From the NCBI GenBank assembly GCA_017456005.1, contig JAFTLJ010000090.1, forward strand, positions 29,295 to 93,294: a DNA stretch of 64,000 bases. The letters are read 5' to 3'. How positions within the stretch are numbered: the first letter of the stretch is position 1; each line of letters starts with the position of its first letter. Both the position numbers and the translations under genes were made by a program. Below are positions 23,764 to 32,732 of this stretch, piece by piece. Under the pieces are notes generated by a model. That model saw nothing but the letters and a program-made list of their open reading frames with translations. It had not been told where the DNA came from and made no database searches. The stretch comes from Clostridia bacterium (GTDB lineage Bacteria; Bacillota; Clostridia; Oscillospirales; CAG-272).

Positions 23764-23774
23764 GTTGCGCATAT

Positions 23775-25028
23775 TTACAACCGTATTTCTTTCGGGAAGG
23801 CTTCTTTTCGCATAATGCCCCACATTTTGTCTATGTAGGCGAGCGTGTAGAAGTTTTCGTAATAATGATAGTAGAACGCGCCCTTTGGCGTCATCACGAA
23901 CACGCCGTTTTCTTCCTTCACAAACCCGAGGAGCTTTGCCAGGCGAAGCTCTGTGCCGTACATTTTTTTGAGCGGAACGCCGAAGAATTTTTCAAAATCC
24001 TTTGGGTCTACGCGCGTGCTATAGGCTGTCCAGAAAAGGTAATAGACCATTCGCTGTCGTTTCGTAAAGCGTATGGTGAGCGAGGTGGGTAGCTTGCCCG
24101 ACTTTACGCGCCCGATGTATTCTTCCACAGAGAAGGTGTTGATTTTGAACTGCTCGCGCAGAAGCGTTGTGGCAGAGCAGCCAAAGCCGAGGAAATTATC
24201 ACGCGTCATAGAGGAGTAGCCTGCGTGGGGCTCGCGCGAGAAAGTCCATATAGTGCCGCGCGTATAGCCTTTTTCGGCGCAATACGCCGTTACTTTATCG
24301 AGAAGTGCGCGTTTTTCTTTTTTGCCCATAGCCTGTACACGGCTTTTGGTAAATGTGAAATCTATAAAAGGATATATGGCTATGTGATTTGCGCCGCTTG
24401 CAAACGCTGTTTCTATATCGGAGGTGAGGTCCTCTATTGTTTGCCCGGGCAGGGCGAAAATAAAGTCCATAGAAACCGTTTCAAAGCTTACCTCTGCCAG
24501 CGCCGACTTCATAGCGTGCACGTCTACATTCTTGCGCCCCAATATGCCCCGGTATTTTTCGCGGAATGACTGTATTCCTATGCTAAGCTTTGTAACCCCC
24601 GCTTCTTTCAGCGTTCTGAGCGTCTGCACGTTTACGTTGTCGGGGTGCAGCTCTGCGCCCACACCTTCCGTTATTATGAAATATTTTTCCAAAGCAGAGA
24701 TTATTTCTTTCATTCTGTCTGCCGCAAGCGCGGGTGTGCCGCCGCCGAAATAGAGGCTTGTTACACGCTTTTTCTCTGCAAGCCCCGCACCGACCAGGTG
24801 TATTTCGCAAAGAAGCGCGTCTATATAGCGGTCCATAGCCTCTTTGGAATAGAGCGTTTTGCAGTATGGGCAGAAATTGCATATGCTTTTGCAGAACGGT
24901 ATGTGAACGTATAAGCCGAGGTTTTCGCAGGGCTCAAACGGCAGTTTTTCATCGTATTCGTTTTTGAAAACGAAGGGTTTTGCCGAGCGTGTCAGCCACG
25001 CTCGCGTAAGATTTGTAACTATACTCAT
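23775..25028 (-). CDS. HemW/coproporphyrinogen oxidase-like radical SAM protein
   Basis: 417 residues. The cluster motif gives Cys46, Cys50 and Cys53 (VHIPFCKSICNFCPYC), with the extra Cys56 seen in the HemN/HemW family. LYFGGGTPAL, ELHPDNVN and KLSIGIQSF are family strands, and a C-terminal HemN_C-like domain ends the protein. Whether it is HemW (haem chaperone) or an enzyme acting on another substrate cannot be decided; a separate canonical hemW may lie elsewhere. It follows the other radical SAM gene after nine bases, so the two are one operon. Confidence 0.82.
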   Translation of the reverse strand: MSIVTNLTRAWLTRSAKPFVFKNEYDEKLPFEPCENLGLYVHIPFCKSICNFCPYCKTLYSKEAMDRYIDALLCEIHLVGAGLAEKKRVTSLYFGGGTPALAADRMKEIISALEKYFIITEGVGAELHPDNVNVQTLRTLKEAGVTKLSIGIQSFREKYRGILGRKNVDVHAMKSALAEVSFETVSMDFIFALPGQTIEDLTSDIETAFASGANHIAIYPFIDFTFTKSRVQAMGKKEKRALLDKVTAYCAEKGYTRGTIWTFSREPHAGYSSMTRDNFLGFGCSATTLLREQFKINTFSVEEYIGRVKSGKLPTSLTIRFTKRQRMVYYLFWTAYSTRVDPKDFEKFFGVPLKKMYGTELRLAKLLGFVKEENGVFVMTPKGAFYYHYYENFYTLAYIDKMWGIMRKEAFPKEIRL

Positions 25029-25037
25029 ATTGCACCT

Positions 25038-25940
25038 TTAAATGTATTTGAGGTATGTTTTCAGCATTTCAAAAATGATTTTCACGTTTCCGCGGAACAA
25101 AAGCGTGTATTCCGCCACGAAGAAATAGCCGCATTTTTCGCAAAGCCCCGGCACGTCTATGCATCTGCCGCAGGTGCTCACTTTACCGTTTTCTATAACC
25201 ACACATTGGTGGCAAGGTGTGGGGAAGCTGTTGTTTATAAGGTATTTGAAAGCGCTTTTTAGGTTGAAAACGGGCGCACCCGCCTTCATCATTTCCCCTA
25301 TAACCTTACAACATTCGGCTTTTTCCTCTTTGGTAAGCGCAAGCTCTTTGGTATCGGGATAAGGCGTGTGGAAATTGAAGGAAACGGCGCGCACGTTTTT
25401 CGTATTCTTCGCAGTGAGGCACACATCCTTTACCTTATCTTTGTTTATTTTGTTTATCGCCATATAGAAGCAGATATTGTCCGCCGTGGCGCGGCTTATA
25501 TTTTCCATAATAGTGTCGTACGTATCGCCGCGTATTTCGTTGTGTTTTTCTCTGTCGCCGTCGAGGCTGAGCAGAATGAGGTCCGCTTCGGGCAGGTCTA
25601 TGGGGAACGTGCCGTTTGTGACAACGTTTACTATAAGGAAGCCCATTTCCTTGGCTTCCGCCACAAGGTCTCGCAGCGTTTTTCCGTCTGAATGCCACAT
25701 AAAGGTTTCGCCGCCGCAGAAAAAGAGTATGCGCACACCCATATCGTATAGCTTTTGCATTTCGCTCTTTATTTGCGCGTATGGGTGGATCACAGCCGTT
25801 ATATTGTTCACGGAGCAATGCTTGCAGTGCAGGTTACACCTATCCGTAATGATGACCGTACCCAAAATCGGCAGCTTTTTGCGGAAAATTATAGTTTTTA
25901 CGCCGAACGCGGCGAAATGTACAAAGGAGGAAAATTTCAT
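25038..25940 (-). CDS. Radical SAM protein with C-terminal cysteine cluster
   Basis: 300 residues. VIITDRCNLHCKHCSVNN holds the cluster Cys35, Cys39 and Cys42. SAM-binding strands follow (ILFFCGGETFM, VVTNGTFP, LLSLDGDREKHNEIRG). The C-terminal part has CHQC, CGRC and CEKCG, five or more Cys that could hold an auxiliary iron-sulphur cluster. A hydrophobic end (FFVAEYTLLFRGNVKIIFEM) may touch the membrane. The organisation is like HpnH or SPASM-type enzymes. The substrate is unknown. The ribosome site is AAGAGG, and the promoter overlaps the neighbouring terminator. Confidence 0.8.
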   Translation of the reverse strand: MKFSSFVHFAAFGVKTIIFRKKLPILGTVIITDRCNLHCKHCSVNNITAVIHPYAQIKSEMQKLYDMGVRILFFCGGETFMWHSDGKTLRDLVAEAKEMGFLIVNVVTNGTFPIDLPEADLILLSLDGDREKHNEIRGDTYDTIMENISRATADNICFYMAINKINKDKVKDVCLTAKNTKNVRAVSFNFHTPYPDTKELALTKEEKAECCKVIGEMMKAGAPVFNLKSAFKYLINNSFPTPCHQCVVIENGKVSTCGRCIDVPGLCEKCGYFFVAEYTLLFRGNVKIIFEMLKTYLKYI

Positions 25941-25973
25941 AGGCGAGCCTCTTTTCTGTTGATTTATGCCTAT

Positions 25974-26002
25974 ATTTTAGCATAAAACCCACAGGGAAGC
26001 AA
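25974..26002 (-). promoter_or_regulatory. Promoter of the two-gene radical SAM operon
   Basis: On the minus strand TTGCTT (complement of 25997-26002), 17-base spacer, TAAAAT (complement of 25974-25979). The -35 lies in the loop of the penicillin-binding protein terminator, a tight arrangement. Confidence 0.55.
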
Positions 26003-26015
26003 GTCCCTGTGGGTT
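25983..26015 (-). terminator. Terminator of the penicillin-binding protein gene
   Basis: A 12-bp stem (25986-25997 with 26004-26015) and, on the minus strand, a TTTTA tail. It starts 25 bases after the stop codon. Confidence 0.85.
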
Positions 26016-26039
26016 ACTTAAGAAAAGTTTAAGAAATGC

Positions 26040-28619
26040 TTAATTGTTTGGCAGCTTCGGCTGTGCCTGCACCGAGGTCGTTTGAGCATGTGTGACAGTT
26101 GTGTTAGTTGTGACAGTTGTGGCGCGGGAGGCACTGCTTGCCGTGCTCTGTGGCGGAAAGGTTGTTTTTGAAGAGGAGCTTGTATGAGGCAGCGTAGTTA
26201 CTGTTGTTTGCGGAGTTGTGGTCGTCTGCGCTGTTGTGGTTTCCAGGAAATGCTCGCGGCAATAGCGGTTTTTTGGCTTTGCCACGCCCGAGGAGCCATA
26301 GTATTTGCCGCCGGTTTGAATTTTTGCAAAGTAGGGCAGGTTTTCTTCTGTTGCGGGGGAAACGCCCATGGGCAGATACATATAGGTGTACTGTGAATCT
26401 GTTATGCGAACGTCGCAGGGGAAAGAACGGTTTACCCGAAGAAGCCCTGCGTTTATAACGTTTTCCTCCGGGCATTTTTCGCAGGCGATAGCGTGCGTTA
26501 CCTTGTCGTAGCGCACCAAAACGTGCGTTGTACAATGCGCTTTCGGCTCTGTGCCGCGCTTGAAGTATCCTGTTTCTATGCGGTTGCCGCGCAGATCGGC
26601 GTGGCAGGCGCGCGAGGCGAGCTCGCCAGAATCCACGCAATAGGAGGAGGCGACCACGCCTGCGCTTTGCGGAAACTTTTTGGTGTAAGCTTCAAGCGAA
26701 TCGTAAACTCTTTCCATAATGCCGTCGAAAACCGTGCAGGCAGGGTTTTGCTTGTATTCGCCTATGTCGCGCCCGTCGCGGTAGCCCGACCACACGCCGC
26801 AGACGTACTCCGGTGTGTAGCCTATAAACCAGCGGTCGCCGCCCGAATTGGAGGTGCCCGTTTTGCCTGCCACCTCCACGCGGTTTGCAAGAGAGAGCCC
26901 CTTTGCCGTACCCTTTATGACCACGTTTTTCAGCAGACGTGTCATTATATCTGCGCTTTCCTCGGAAATGAGGCGCTCGGCATCATCGCCGTGCGAAAGA
27001 AGAAGCGTGCCGTCTGCACCGTACACCTTTGTGAAGGTATACGGTCTTTCAAACTCGCCCATGCGCGGAAACATAGTGTATGCCCCTGCCATATCGCGCA
27101 CGGAAACGCCCACGCTTGTGGCACCCATAGCAAGAGGTGCTGCGGCGATATCGGAAAGAACCTGCCCGTTTTCGTCGGCTTTGCTTGCCACGAGCCCCGA
27201 AAGCCCTGCTTTTTTGCAAAAATTAAAGGAGCTTTGCAAGCCGACCTTGCCGAGTACGTTCACAGCCACGGTATTTACAGAATTATACACGGCTTTGTTT
27301 ACCGTGGTGAGCCCGGAGTAAATACGAGGGTTGTTTTTTGGCCAGAGAGTATACCCGCTGCCGTTTTTTGTGAATTTTACAGGAACATCGTCGAAAACGC
27401 TCGCCCAGGTTATAAGGTTTTTCTCTATGGCGGGGGCGTAGACGGAAATGGGCTTAAGCGCAGAACCTGGGGAACGCTGTGCCTTTGTGGCGAGGCAAAA
27501 AGCGCGGTTTGCCGTTTTTTCGCCCCTGCCGCCCGCTATGGCACGAATAGCGCCTGTTTTTGCATCTATTATAACGGCGGCGCTTTCGGGGGTGCCGACC
27601 TCATTTTTGGGAAAATTTTTTGCGTTTTTATAAAATTCGTCGAGCATATTTTGCATATCCGCGTCGAGCGTGGTATATATTGAAAGCCCACCCGAATATA
27701 CCGAGGCAGAGGCGCTTTCGCGCGAAATACTGTATTTTGCGGCAAGCTCTGCTATTACATCCTCTATTACGGCATCTACGAACCAAGAGTGTATTTCTTC
27801 CGCTTTGCTTTTCATTTCTTGCTCGGCAAGCGAAAGCTCTGCCGAAGCCGCCGTGCGGTATTCCGCTTCGGAAATATAGCCGAGCTCGTGCATGCGCAAA
27901 AGCACGGTGTTCCTGCGCTCCTTGTTGTTTTCGGGCTTTCGTGCCGGATCAAAGCGGGAGGGGTTTTGCACTATTGCGGCTATGCTCGCACATTCCTCAA
28001 GCGAAAGCTCGCCCACGTTTTTGCCGAAATATTTTTCTGCCGCCGTCTGCACGCCGAAGCAACCCGAGGAAAGGTATACATTGTTTAGGTACAGCTCCAA
28101 GATCTCTTCCTTGGAAAGCTTTTCTTCCAGCTTCAGCGCGCGCATGATCTCCGTAAGCTTGCGCTTCACCGTCACCTCGTTTTCGCCCGTGAGGTTTTTT
28201 ACGAGCTGTTGCGTTATGGTAGATCCGCCGTAGCTTTTGCCGCCGAAGAAGTTTACCACCGCGCCGAGCGTGCGTTTTAAGTCGATACCGCTGTGCTCGT
28301 AAAATCGATGGTCCTCTATGGCGATAAATGCGTTTTTTAAGTTTTCGGGCAGGTCTTCTATATCTGCCCAAATGCGGTTTTCTGTGCCATGCAGGCGCAA
28401 AAGCTCTGTTTCTTCGCCGTTTTTTACGTGATATATCTTCGTTGTGAGCCCCAGATTGCCTGCGAGCATTTCTATATCCAGCTCGGAATCTATATTTTTC
28501 ATATAAACAAAAAGCGAGGCGGCGACAGCCCCCATGCTTATCGTTCCGATGAGAAAAAAAGTGAGCAAGGTAACCAATATGATTTTCAAGGGTTTGCGTT
28601 TCTTTTTGATAAAAATCAC
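26040..28619 (-). CDS. Class A penicillin-binding protein (PBP1a-like)
   Basis: About 859 residues. Order: basic cytoplasmic start, membrane helix (IILVTLLTFFLIGTI), glycosyltransferase domain (EDHRFYEHSGID with catalytic Glu near 102; GGSTITQQLVKNL), then transpeptidase (SPGSALKP with Ser-x-x-Lys, the SVN motif in YNSVNT, and KTGTS). It polymerises and crosslinks peptidoglycan. After the transpeptidase comes a Cys-containing segment (SYCVDSGELASRACHAD, CEKCPEENV) and a Ser/Thr-rich tail of some 70 residues, unusual and probably wall-exposed. Start is unclear: the TTG at 28655 has no ribosome site, while AAGAGG sits directly against the GTG at 28619 and would suit the ATC at 28610 better. Confidence 0.9.
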   Translation of the reverse strand: MIFIKKKRKPLKIILVTLLTFFLIGTISMGAVAASLFVYMKNIDSELDIEMLAGNLGLTTKIYHVKNGEETELLRLHGTENRIWADIEDLPENLKNAFIAIEDHRFYEHSGIDLKRTLGAVVNFFGGKSYGGSTITQQLVKNLTGENEVTVKRKLTEIMRALKLEEKLSKEEILELYLNNVYLSSGCFGVQTAAEKYFGKNVGELSLEECASIAAIVQNPSRFDPARKPENNKERRNTVLLRMHELGYISEAEYRTAASAELSLAEQEMKSKAEEIHSWFVDAVIEDVIAELAAKYSISRESASASVYSGGLSIYTTLDADMQNMLDEFYKNAKNFPKNEVGTPESAAVIIDAKTGAIRAIAGGRGEKTANRAFCLATKAQRSPGSALKPISVYAPAIEKNLITWASVFDDVPVKFTKNGSGYTLWPKNNPRIYSGLTTVNKAVYNSVNTVAVNVLGKVGLQSSFNFCKKAGLSGLVASKADENGQVLSDIAAAPLAMGATSVGVSVRDMAGAYTMFPRMGEFERPYTFTKVYGADGTLLLSHGDDAERLISEESADIMTRLLKNVVIKGTAKGLSLANRVEVAGKTGTSNSGGDRWFIGYTPEYVCGVWSGYRDGRDIGEYKQNPACTVFDGIMERVYDSLEAYTKKFPQSAGVVASSYCVDSGELASRACHADLRGNRIETGYFKRGTEPKAHCTTHVLVRYDKVTHAIACEKCPEENVINAGLLRVNRSFPCDVRITDSQYTYMYLPMGVSPATEENLPYFAKIQTGGKYYGSSGVAKPKNRYCREHFLETTTAQTTTTPQTTVTTLPHTSSSSKTTFPPQSTASSASRATTVTTNTTVTHAQTTSVQAQPKLPNN

Positions 28620-28690
28620 CTCTTTTTGAATATTGTGCGTGCGGTGGGCAAACAATAAACGTAAAAATATGTGTAAAACGAGGTGGATTT

Positions 28691-29044
28691 ATGAAACGGG
28701 GGAAATTTGTTTCGTTTATAAGAAAAATTTGTATTACGCTTGTGTTTTCCGTATGTATTTTTACGGCGGGGTACGGCGTGGGGCTTTCGCATAACGTAAA
28801 GAGCGTTTTTTCGGATATTACGACGAAAGCGGCGAGCACGAATGTGCAAAACGCGGAGTGCGGCGGTTATTCCGCGATACTTTCGGGGAAATGGATATAC
28901 GTTTACAACGGCACGGGCACGCTTTGCGACGCGGTATACGTTTACACGGAGTATATGACGGAAGAAGATAAGGCGGCGCTTTCCTGCGGAGTGGAATTTG
29001 AAACGGAAGCGGAAATGCATGCGTTTATAGAGGGTTTCAGATGA
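28691..29044 (+). CDS. Exported BofC C-terminal-domain-like protein
   Basis: 117 residues with a membrane segment or signal anchor (ICITLVFSVCIFTAGYGVGL). The exported part ends in a pattern like the C-terminal domain of BofC: GKWIYVYNGTG, then TEEDKAALSCGVEFETEAEM and HAFIEGF. In Bacillus BofC restrains the SpoIVB protease in the forespore signalling path. Here the N-terminal BofC domain is missing and the match is by pattern, so the role is tentative. Divergent from the penicillin-binding protein. AGGTGG is upstream of the ATG. Confidence 0.6.
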   Translation: MKRGKFVSFIRKICITLVFSVCIFTAGYGVGLSHNVKSVFSDITTKAASTNVQNAECGGYSAILSGKWIYVYNGTGTLCDAVYVYTEYMTEEDKAALSCGVEFETEAEMHAFIEGFR

Positions 29045-29072
29045 AAAAAGCCTTCCCGAAGAGGGAAGGCTT
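29045..29072 (-). terminator. Terminator of dnaE, shared with the BofC-like gene
   Basis: Stem AAGCCTTCCC/GGGAAGGCTT (29048-29057 with 29063-29072). On the minus strand a T6 run follows, five bases after the dnaE stop codon. Confidence 0.85.
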
Positions 29073-29077
29073 AAATT

Positions 29078-32000
29078 TCATTTCAGCACAACGCAGTCCT
29101 TGCCCAGAAGCTCGCAAAGATATGCGAACATATTCGGGCGGATATCCACGCCGCCGTTGTATTTTTCATATTTTTTCTCTTTTTCGTTATAGATTATAAC
29201 AGGCGTTTTGCCATCGAATATCATAATGATATTCATAACCTTTTGGAAGATATCGCCCGTTTTATCGGGTACTTTCAGGTATAGCTTGCCGTCCTTCGGC
29301 GGTTTTGGCAGGTATGTGGGCACGCGCTCGCGCTCGGTGGGCGGAGGCGTTGTGGGAAGCGGAGCTGTGTTCGTGCGCCTGCGCTCTGCCACCTCCTCGG
29401 GCAAGCCCTCGGAAATAAGGCTTACGGCAGAAACGAGTATCTTCGGCGCTTTGCCTTCCTCTGCGGAAATTTCGCCGCGCAGACAGATGGCTGTATCCTT
29501 CATAAGTATGTGCGAATTATCCGCAAATACTTTGGGGAAGATTATAAGCTCTATTTCACCCGTTTTATCTTCTATTGTTACAAACGCCATAGGTGCGCCG
29601 TTTTTCGTGTTTTTTACGGTTTTTGCGTTTATTATACCGCAAAGCGTTACACGCTGTTTATCGGCAAAGGCTATCATGCTTTCATCCTCTGCGGCGGTTT
29701 CGCCCTCCGCTTCGTTGGAAAATGAAGCGAGTATGGCGCCTATGGGCATAGGAAGGATTTCATCGATCATTTCTGCGTAATCGTCCAGCGGGTGCCCCGA
29801 GAAGTACATGCCCGTATACTCTTTTTCTTGGCGCAATTTTTCTTTTACGGAATATTCGGGAATATCGGGAAGCTTGTATTTATAAACCTCGCCGAACGTT
29901 TCCTTGGCTGAAATGTTGCCGAGCGTGAAAATGTCCATTTGGTCTGCATTTTGCTCGCGTGCGCGGCGAACGTATATATCTATTATGCTTTCGTATTCGG
30001 AATGGAGCGCGCTTCGGTTTTCGCCGAGAGAATCGAACGCGCCGCTGCCTATAAGCGCTTCTACCTGGCGCTTATTAAGCTCGTATACGCTCATACGCTT
30101 CACGAAATCTTCGAAAGAAGTAAAAGCACCGTTTTCTTCGCGCTCTGCGATGACCTGCGAAAGGAATGCGTCGCCAACGTTTTTTATACCCAAAAGCCCG
30201 AAACGAACGGCTTTTTTGCCTTTTTCGCCATAGACTACATGGTACGTTTTGCGGCTTTCGTTTATATCCGGGCCGAGCACCTCTATACGCATTTTCCGCG
30301 CTTCTTCTATATAAGAAGCGCTTTTTGTTATGTTGTCTGAAACAGAGGAGATGAGTGCGGCGAAATATTCGCTGGGGTAGTGTGCCTTTAGGTACGCTGT
30401 GCGGTAGGAAAGGTAGGCATAAGCAGTGGCGTGGCTTTTGTTGAACGCATATTTTGCGAAATCTGCCATATCGGCAAAAATTTCCTCTGCGTCTTCCTTA
30501 GAAAGTCCTGCGGCGAGAGCACCCGTGCAAAGCATGTTGCCTGCCTCATCCTTTTCGCCGTAGACGAATGCGTTGTGTTCCTTTTCCATAGCGCCGCTTT
30601 TCTTTTTGGACATAGCGCGGCGCACAATATCCGCCCTGCCGAACGAGAAGCCGGCGAGGCTGCGGCATATTTGCATAACCTGCTCCTGGTAAATGATGCA
30701 ACCCGAGGTGCCGCCGAGTATTTCGCGCAGAACATTGCATTTGTAAGTTACCTTTTCGGGGTGCTTGCGGTTTGTAAGGAAGAGGGGGATGGAATCCATG
30801 GGCCCCGGGCGGTACAGTGCTATCGCAAGAACGATATCTTCTATGTTCTTCGGCTGCATACCCATAAGCAATTTTCGCATACCTGCGCTTTCGAGCTGGA
30901 AAAGCCCCTCTGTTTTGCCTGCGCAGAGAAGCGCGTATGCGCCCTCGTCGTCAAGCGGAATATTGTTTATGCTGAAATCTGGCTCTTTTTACCGTATTTG
31001 CTTTTCTGTATCGGAAATGATGGTAAGATAACGCAAGCCGAGAAAGTCGAATTTCAAAAGCCCGAGCTCCGCAACCGTATCCATGGTGAACTGCGTGAGC
31101 GTCATATCCGTGGAAAAAGCCACGGGTACGTATTCGTGCACGGGGCGGTCGGTTATGACTATACCTGCGGCATGCGCGGAAACGTGGCGCGGCATACCCT
31201 CGAGCTGCTTGGAAATATCTATGAGCTTTTTTACGTCGGCACTGCTTTCGTACATTTCGCCGAGCCTGCCGCGCAAAGCGTCCTCCAGCGTTACGCCGAT
31301 GTCGCCCGGAATGGCTTTTGCAACGGCGTCTACGTCTGCGTAGTTCATACCGAGCGCTCTGCCTACGTCGCGCACGACGGCTTTTGCCGAAAGTGTACCG
31401 AACGTGGCTATACCGCAAACGTGCTCGGCACCGTATTTTTCGGCAACGTAATCGATAACCTCGCCGCGGCGGTCGTAGCAGAAGTCTGTATCAAAATCGG
31501 GCATGCTTACTCGTTCCGGGTTTAAGAAACGCTCGAACATAAGGTCGTGCTTTATGGAGTCTACATCGGTTATGCCCACAAGGTAAGCCACAAGGCTGCC
31601 GGCACCCGAGCCTCTTCCGGGCCCTGTAGGTATGCCGCGCTCCTTTGCGGCGGCTATGAAATCTTGTACGATAAGGTAATATTCCGAGTATCCCATTTTT
31701 GCTATTACGGAAAGCTCGTAGTCTATTCTTTCGCGGTATTCCTCTTCGCTGTGCTTTTCCGTGAAAGCTATTTCGCCTGAGGCTTTTTTGCGCTCAAAGC
31801 CCTCACTCGCGAGGCGCGCAAGGTAAGCCTCGGGCGTTTCACCCGTTTCGGGCACGAAGCGAGGGAGATAGAGCTTATCAAACTCGAAATCGAAAGCGCA
31901 CATATCCGCGATTTTTTGCGTGTTGGCACAGGCATCGGGGTAGGCGGCGAAAATGCGCTCCATTTCCGCCGTGCTTTTATAGTAGAATTCGTCTGTTTCA

Positions 32001-32710
32001 AAGCCGAACGGTCTGCCGTCGGAAACCTTGGAGTTTGTTTGTATGCACATAAGCACGGCTTGTGTATCGGAATCGGCACGGCGCAGATAGTGCACGTCGT
32101 TAGTGGCTACGAGAGGTATGCCTGTTTCGCCGTGCAGGGAAAGCAGAGCCTCGCAAACCTCCCTTTGCCCTTGCATGCCGTGGTCCTGCAGCTCGAGGTA
32201 GAAGTTGCCCTCGCCGAAAATTTTGTTAAGTTCAAGCGCGTAACTTTTCGCACGCTCGAAATCACCCGAAAGTATCATTTTCGGTATAAAGCCGGCGAGG
32301 CACGCGGAAAGGCACACGAGCCCCTCGCTGTGCGTGCGCAAAAGCTCCATATCCACGCGCGGCTTTGTGTAGAACCCCTCGGTATAGCCCTTTGAAACCA
32401 TATAGCAAAGGTTTTTATATCCCGTTTCGTTTTTGCAGAGCAGCACAAGGTGGTAGCGCGCGCTTTCGTCGATCCTGTTTTTATCGAAGCGGGAAGCGGG
32501 CGCAACGTAGACTTCGCAGCCGATTATAGGCTTTACGCCCTCTTTTTTGCACGCCTTGTAGAAATCCACCGCGCCGAACATAGCGCCGTGGTCTGTTATG
32601 GCAACGGCGCTGTGCCCCATGGCGGCGGCAACCTTCGGTATTTCCGAAATGCGGCACGCGCCGTCCAGCAGGCTATATTCCGAATGTAGGTGCAGATGTA
32701 CGAATGGCAC
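29078..32710 (-). pseudogene. dnaE: DNA polymerase III alpha subunit DnaE, interrupted by an in-frame TAA
   Basis: From the GTG at 32710 (AAAGGAG upstream) the frame runs 573 codons to a TAA at 30989-30991, then continues in the same frame for 637 codons to 29078. The first part has the PHP domain (HLHLHSEYSLLDGACRI) and all three palm aspartates (PDFDTDF, KFDFLGL). The second begins KEPDFSINNIPLDD, GLFQLESAGM, and carries fingers, helix-hairpin-helix and OB domain (VTLCGIINAKTVKNTKNGAP). Removing the stop gives a normal DnaE of about 1210 residues. A one-base change (AAA, CAA or GAA to TAA) explains it. No good restart site is near the break; the first ATG is at 30880. Confidence 0.85.
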
Positions 32711-32732
32711 GTTAATTACTCCTTTGAAAAGA

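Noticed and set aside
29078-30880. A separate gene for the C-terminal part of DnaE starting at the ATG at 30880
   Set aside because: The coding similarity continues for 36 codons upstream in the same frame to the TAA, and the ATG has no ribosome site, so this is one interrupted gene.
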